Part shown: positions 7,301 through 7,964 of the stretch, piece by piece
Layout: each line of letters starts with the position of its first letter
Position numbering within the stretch: the first letter of the stretch is position 1
Source of the DNA: DASYAN01 sp036501345
GTDB taxonomy: Bacteria; Chloroflexota; Ktedonobacteria; Ktedonobacterales; Ktedonobacteraceae
Direction: 5' to 3'
Length of the DNA: 7,964 nt
Assembly (NCBI GenBank): GCA_036501345.1
Contig: DASYAN010000568.1
Span: forward strand, 1-7,964
Made by a program: the position numbers and the translations under genes
Notes under the pieces: generated by a model
What the model was told of the DNA's origin: nothing
Databases searched by the model: none
What the model saw: only the letters and a program-made list of their open reading frames with translations

Positions 7301-7611
7301 GTGGCAAACATCGTTTACGTCCAATTTTAATGACGGCGACCGCTACTATACTGGCTTTGCTTCCCATGGCTCTGTTTGGTGGTTCCGGTGGTTTTATTTC
7401 ACAGCCACTTGCCATCGTTGTGATTGGTGGTCTGACCTCGTCCACCATTCTCACGCTCTTGCTTGTGCCGACCCTCTATGTTATCGTTGAAAGCATGCGC
7501 AAGGGCTCTGGCAATGGGCCAATAATGCCAATGCCCAAGACGTCTGCGTCAAAACAGGACTACAGACCTCCAGCAAGACCTTTGTCGGTACCGACTCTGA
7601 GGTCTTTCTAA
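4327..7611 (+). CDS. RND-family efflux permease (HAE1/SwrC-like)
   Basis: This 1094-residue protein is a proton-driven exporter subunit of the AcrB superfamily in the cytoplasmic membrane, full length for the family. Twelve membrane segments fit at about 13-31, 388-404, 409-428, 433-455, 483-503, 512-538, 572-592, 897-917, 922-945, 950-974, 1000-1018 and 1025-1053, with two large outside loops (about 32-387 and 593-896). Family marks include PYPGASP (51-57), VTDPIEQ (64-70) and VGRVVDDSIVVLEN (444-457), where D449-D450 match the AcrB D407-D408 proton-relay pair. RLRPILMT (996-1003) supplies R996 and T1003, matching AcrB R971 and T978. The AcrB K940 position is T966 in GIVVTNAIVLLD, as I recall for Gram-positive members. 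A repetitive Gly/Ser/Thr stretch occupies about 251-295. The start has AAAGGAAA (4313-4320) upstream. No adaptor or outer channel gene is in the window. The substrate is unknown: drugs, lipids or surfactants are possible. Confidence 0.93.
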   Translation: MSFLARLSLANRSIVALATIVILLFGGLIIPSLKEELFPAITFPTLSVVTPYPGASPSIVEHDVTDPIEQSIQGIDGLQNTTSYSNEGASIIVVSFNYGTDLNQAQQTLSQSVNKIQQNLPSGVTPQVQLFSITDLPIIQLAVTADEDQQTLASQLKQDTIPSLEQISGVGNVTVTGVRNQIVTVTLDLDKLKANGLSVTQVQGALQANNISLPAGDVSSNGQTVPIKVGNTFNSLDDLNNIVVGVHTAQSSAGTAGTGTNTSTGFSGATGASTGFSGATGTSTGSFGATGTSTSVIPPTPIKLSDVATVQETLSPSTSLTRTNGKPSLGISIVKTSDGNTVSISQAVHDQIPSLQKNLGHNARISVISDQAPTVTKSIQDLTSEGSIGAGIAILVILLFLFSIRSTLVTAISIPLSIVVALIGLYIGNYTLNLLTLGGLTIAVGRVVDDSIVVLENIFRHLQRGEEKRVAIPAAVREVARAVTASTLTTVAVFLPIAFAGGLVGELFSSFSVAVTVALIASLFVSLTIIPVLAYWFLKSPKPGTQQVHHEQETALERGYVALMRWVTGLWWQRTVLIVAAVVILIISFSLSRGLQTNLFGSSGGNTYMVTLTLPPATSLDKADSVAKQVENVIANLPDINTYQVTVGSGGAFSSLSGGGSNTASFSITANASADQTAFQNTLNSRLDALKNLGGTLTVSAGNSGPSNATVQINVQASDDQVLRQASQQVQNVVSHESGLTDVTSNLTEATPEFDVLVNPQLALKYGMTAAQVAQDVRAVYSGSKVTTITLNGTQQDVDLFIGSPGTTIDQINGLLIQTPLGNVMVSDLATVEQTDGPTQITHINTNRTATISGTIIATNVGAVSTDLQQKVNKLILPHGASVSFGGVSSDLSSTFTNLGLAVLAAIALVYCIMVATFRSLMQPVILLVSIPFATTGSIILLLITQTPLGAAALIGFLMLVGIVVTNAIVLLDLVRQYREKGMDARRAVIEGGKHRLRPILMTATATILALLPMALFGGSGGFISQPLAIVVIGGLTSSTILTLLLVPTLYVIVESMRKGSGNGPIMPMPKTSASKQDYRPPARPLSVPTLRSF
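5110..5199 (+). repeat. Three in-frame 30-base tandem repeats in the permease gene
   Basis: Three consecutive 30-base units (5110-5139, 5140-5169, 5170-5199) encode residues 262-291 as the decapeptides TSTGFSGATG, ASTGFSGATG and TSTGSFGATG, followed by a partial fourth (TSTS). The DNA is nearly as conserved as the protein, so duplication by slippage or recombination looks recent. By alignment logic (between LDDLNNIVVGV and PIKLSDVATV) it lies in the first extracytoplasmic loop, within the region that forms the docking subdomain in AcrB. Confidence 0.9.
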
Positions 7612-7866
7612 CCTGTTTACCAAGTGATTTTGCTGCAATGCTTTCTGCAAGCATTGCAGCAAAAGAGCCGAAAGCAGAAAGTACCAAGGTAAGCTTGGAT
7701 CGTGCTCATATAGTTTTGCCTGTACAAAAAGATGGGCAGTTGCTCCGAGTGAGAGTATACAAAGCATTGAGCCCCAGAGCTGCTTCATCACAGCCGGTTC
7801 TCGGCCATCCATACAGCCTGTGAACACTAACAGCAACACATCGAGCCTCGGCAGAAAAACCGCCAT
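7549..7866 (-). CDS. Weak candidate small hydrophobic protein, antisense to the permease 3' end
   Basis: A 105-codon frame starts at an ATG (7864-7866) that has AGGGG about 9 bases upstream, a usable ribosome binding site. The product begins MAVFLPRLDVLLLVFTG and has two or three hydrophobic stretches, then a basic tail rich in Arg and Gln. It resembles no family I recognise. It overlaps the permease gene by 63 bases on the opposite strand and spans the perfect stem-loop at 7628-7664. No convincing promoter precedes it. It may be a genuine small membrane protein, a decayed gene remnant or chance. A second minus-strand frame over 7481-7687 contains FGSFAAMLAESIAAKSLGKQ, so a frameshifted remnant is another possibility. 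Confidence 0.22.
   Translation of the reverse strand: MAVFLPRLDVLLLVFTGCMDGREPAVMKQLWGSMLCILSLGATAHLFVQAKLYEHDPSLPWYFLLSALLLQCLQKALQQNHLVNRLERPQSRYRQRSCWRSVVLF
7628..7664 (+). terminator. Perfect 16-bp stem-loop 17 bases after the permease stop (possible transcript end or 3' stabiliser)
   Basis: Arm TTTTGCTGCAATGCTT (7628-7643) and arm AAGCATTGCAGCAAAA (7649-7664) pair perfectly around a 5-base loop, TCTGC. Its place just behind the stop codon is typical of a terminator or of a hairpin protecting mRNA from 3' exonucleases. It is not a standard intrinsic terminator on either strand: the 3' arm ends in A residues and no T run follows. The loop TCTGC is complementary to GCAGA at 7674-7678, so a pseudoknot could form. 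Confidence 0.5.
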
Positions 7867-7894
7867 TTTCCTATTCCCCTAAAGAGTTGTAAAT

Positions 7895-7926
7895 TTGACT
7901 GTCTAAATTTGGTCTCTCTGTATAAT
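7895..7926 (+). promoter_or_regulatory. Probable rightward promoter of a gene beyond the window
   Basis: A perfect -10 TATAAT (7921-7926) is preceded by TTGACT (7895-7900), but the gap is 20 bases, longer than the usual 16-18, so strength may depend on an activator. The heptamer AAATTTG occurs at 7891-7897 and 7905-7911, a 14-base period across the -35 region that could mark a regulator site. Transcription would start near 7933. Confidence 0.4.
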
Positions 7927-7964
7927 CAATTTGAAATCAGCATGATGAAAAGATAACTGAAGAA

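Larger units (their letters stand above)
7612..7964. other. 353-base stretch after the permease with no confident gene
   Basis: From the permease stop to the window end I find one strong stem-loop, a weak minus-strand frame and a probable rightward promoter near the end. A plus-strand frame at 7638-7823 (61 codons) has no ribosome binding site and runs through the stem-loop, so I do not call it. The last bases (after 7933) look like an untranslated leader of a gene lying beyond the window: the ATGs at 7942 and 7945 both meet a stop within four codons. Confidence 0.6.

Noticed and set aside
4327..7611. MmpL-type lipid exporter identity for the permease
   Set aside because: Residue patterns (PYPGASP, VTDPIEQ, VVDDSIVVLEN, RLRPILMT) and the two large outside loops match the AcrB/SwrC-type RND layout rather than MmpL.
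7628..7664. Standard Rho-independent terminator
   Set aside because: No T run follows the stem on either strand and the arm ends are T/A in the opposite order, so it is kept only as a stem-loop of uncertain role.
7638..7823. Plus-strand 61-codon frame after the permease
   Set aside because: No ribosome binding site, starts inside the hairpin, and no recognisable motif or hydrophobic pattern.

Overview
The window looks like moderately AT-rich bacterial chromosome with two gene groups that diverge from one regulatory region (about 3381-3599). On the minus strand is a tandem array of GT-C type membrane glycosyltransferase paralogues: two complete genes (1863-3380 and 198-1784) and the first 42 codons of a third, which runs off the left edge (1-128). 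On the plus strand are a TetR/AcrR-family repressor (3600-4205) and a 1094-residue RND efflux permease (4327-7611). After the permease come about 350 bases with no confident gene. They hold a strong stem-loop, a weak antisense reading frame and a probable promoter pointing out of the window.

The organism is probably a monoderm or otherwise non-proteobacterial lineage. The permease resembles the SwrC-like RND proteins of Gram-positive bacteria more than AcrB: it has GIVVTN where AcrB has the K940 lysine, and no adaptor or outer-membrane channel gene sits beside it. Repeated copies of a large polyprenyl-phosphate-sugar-dependent transferase fit Chloroflexota (class Ktedonobacteria) or a similar Gram-positive-like group. 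This assignment is an inference from protein style, with no marker gene to confirm it.

The central region holds a near-consensus promoter for tetR (TTGACA, 17 bases, TATACT), followed by a 7+4+7 palindrome at the predicted transcript start, a classic place for TetR autorepression. On the opposite strand a consensus -10 (TATAAT) for the glycosyltransferase array overlaps the tetR promoter, so one protein could affect both directions. tetR and the permease gene are 121 bases apart with no clear promoter or terminator between them, and may be co-transcribed.

A working model, by inference, is that TetR senses a membrane-active or hydrophobic compound and releases its operator, which raises pump expression. 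The linked glycosyltransferases would modify a cell-envelope glycan or lipoglycan. The least ordinary features are the transferase triplication with changed N-termini and motif residues, an in-frame 30-base tandem repeat in the pump's extracytoplasmic domain, the atypical proton-relay residue of the pump, and the 16-bp perfect hairpin after it. I see no CRISPR array, tRNA, rRNA, transposase or phage gene. No clearly new multi-gene system is evident.
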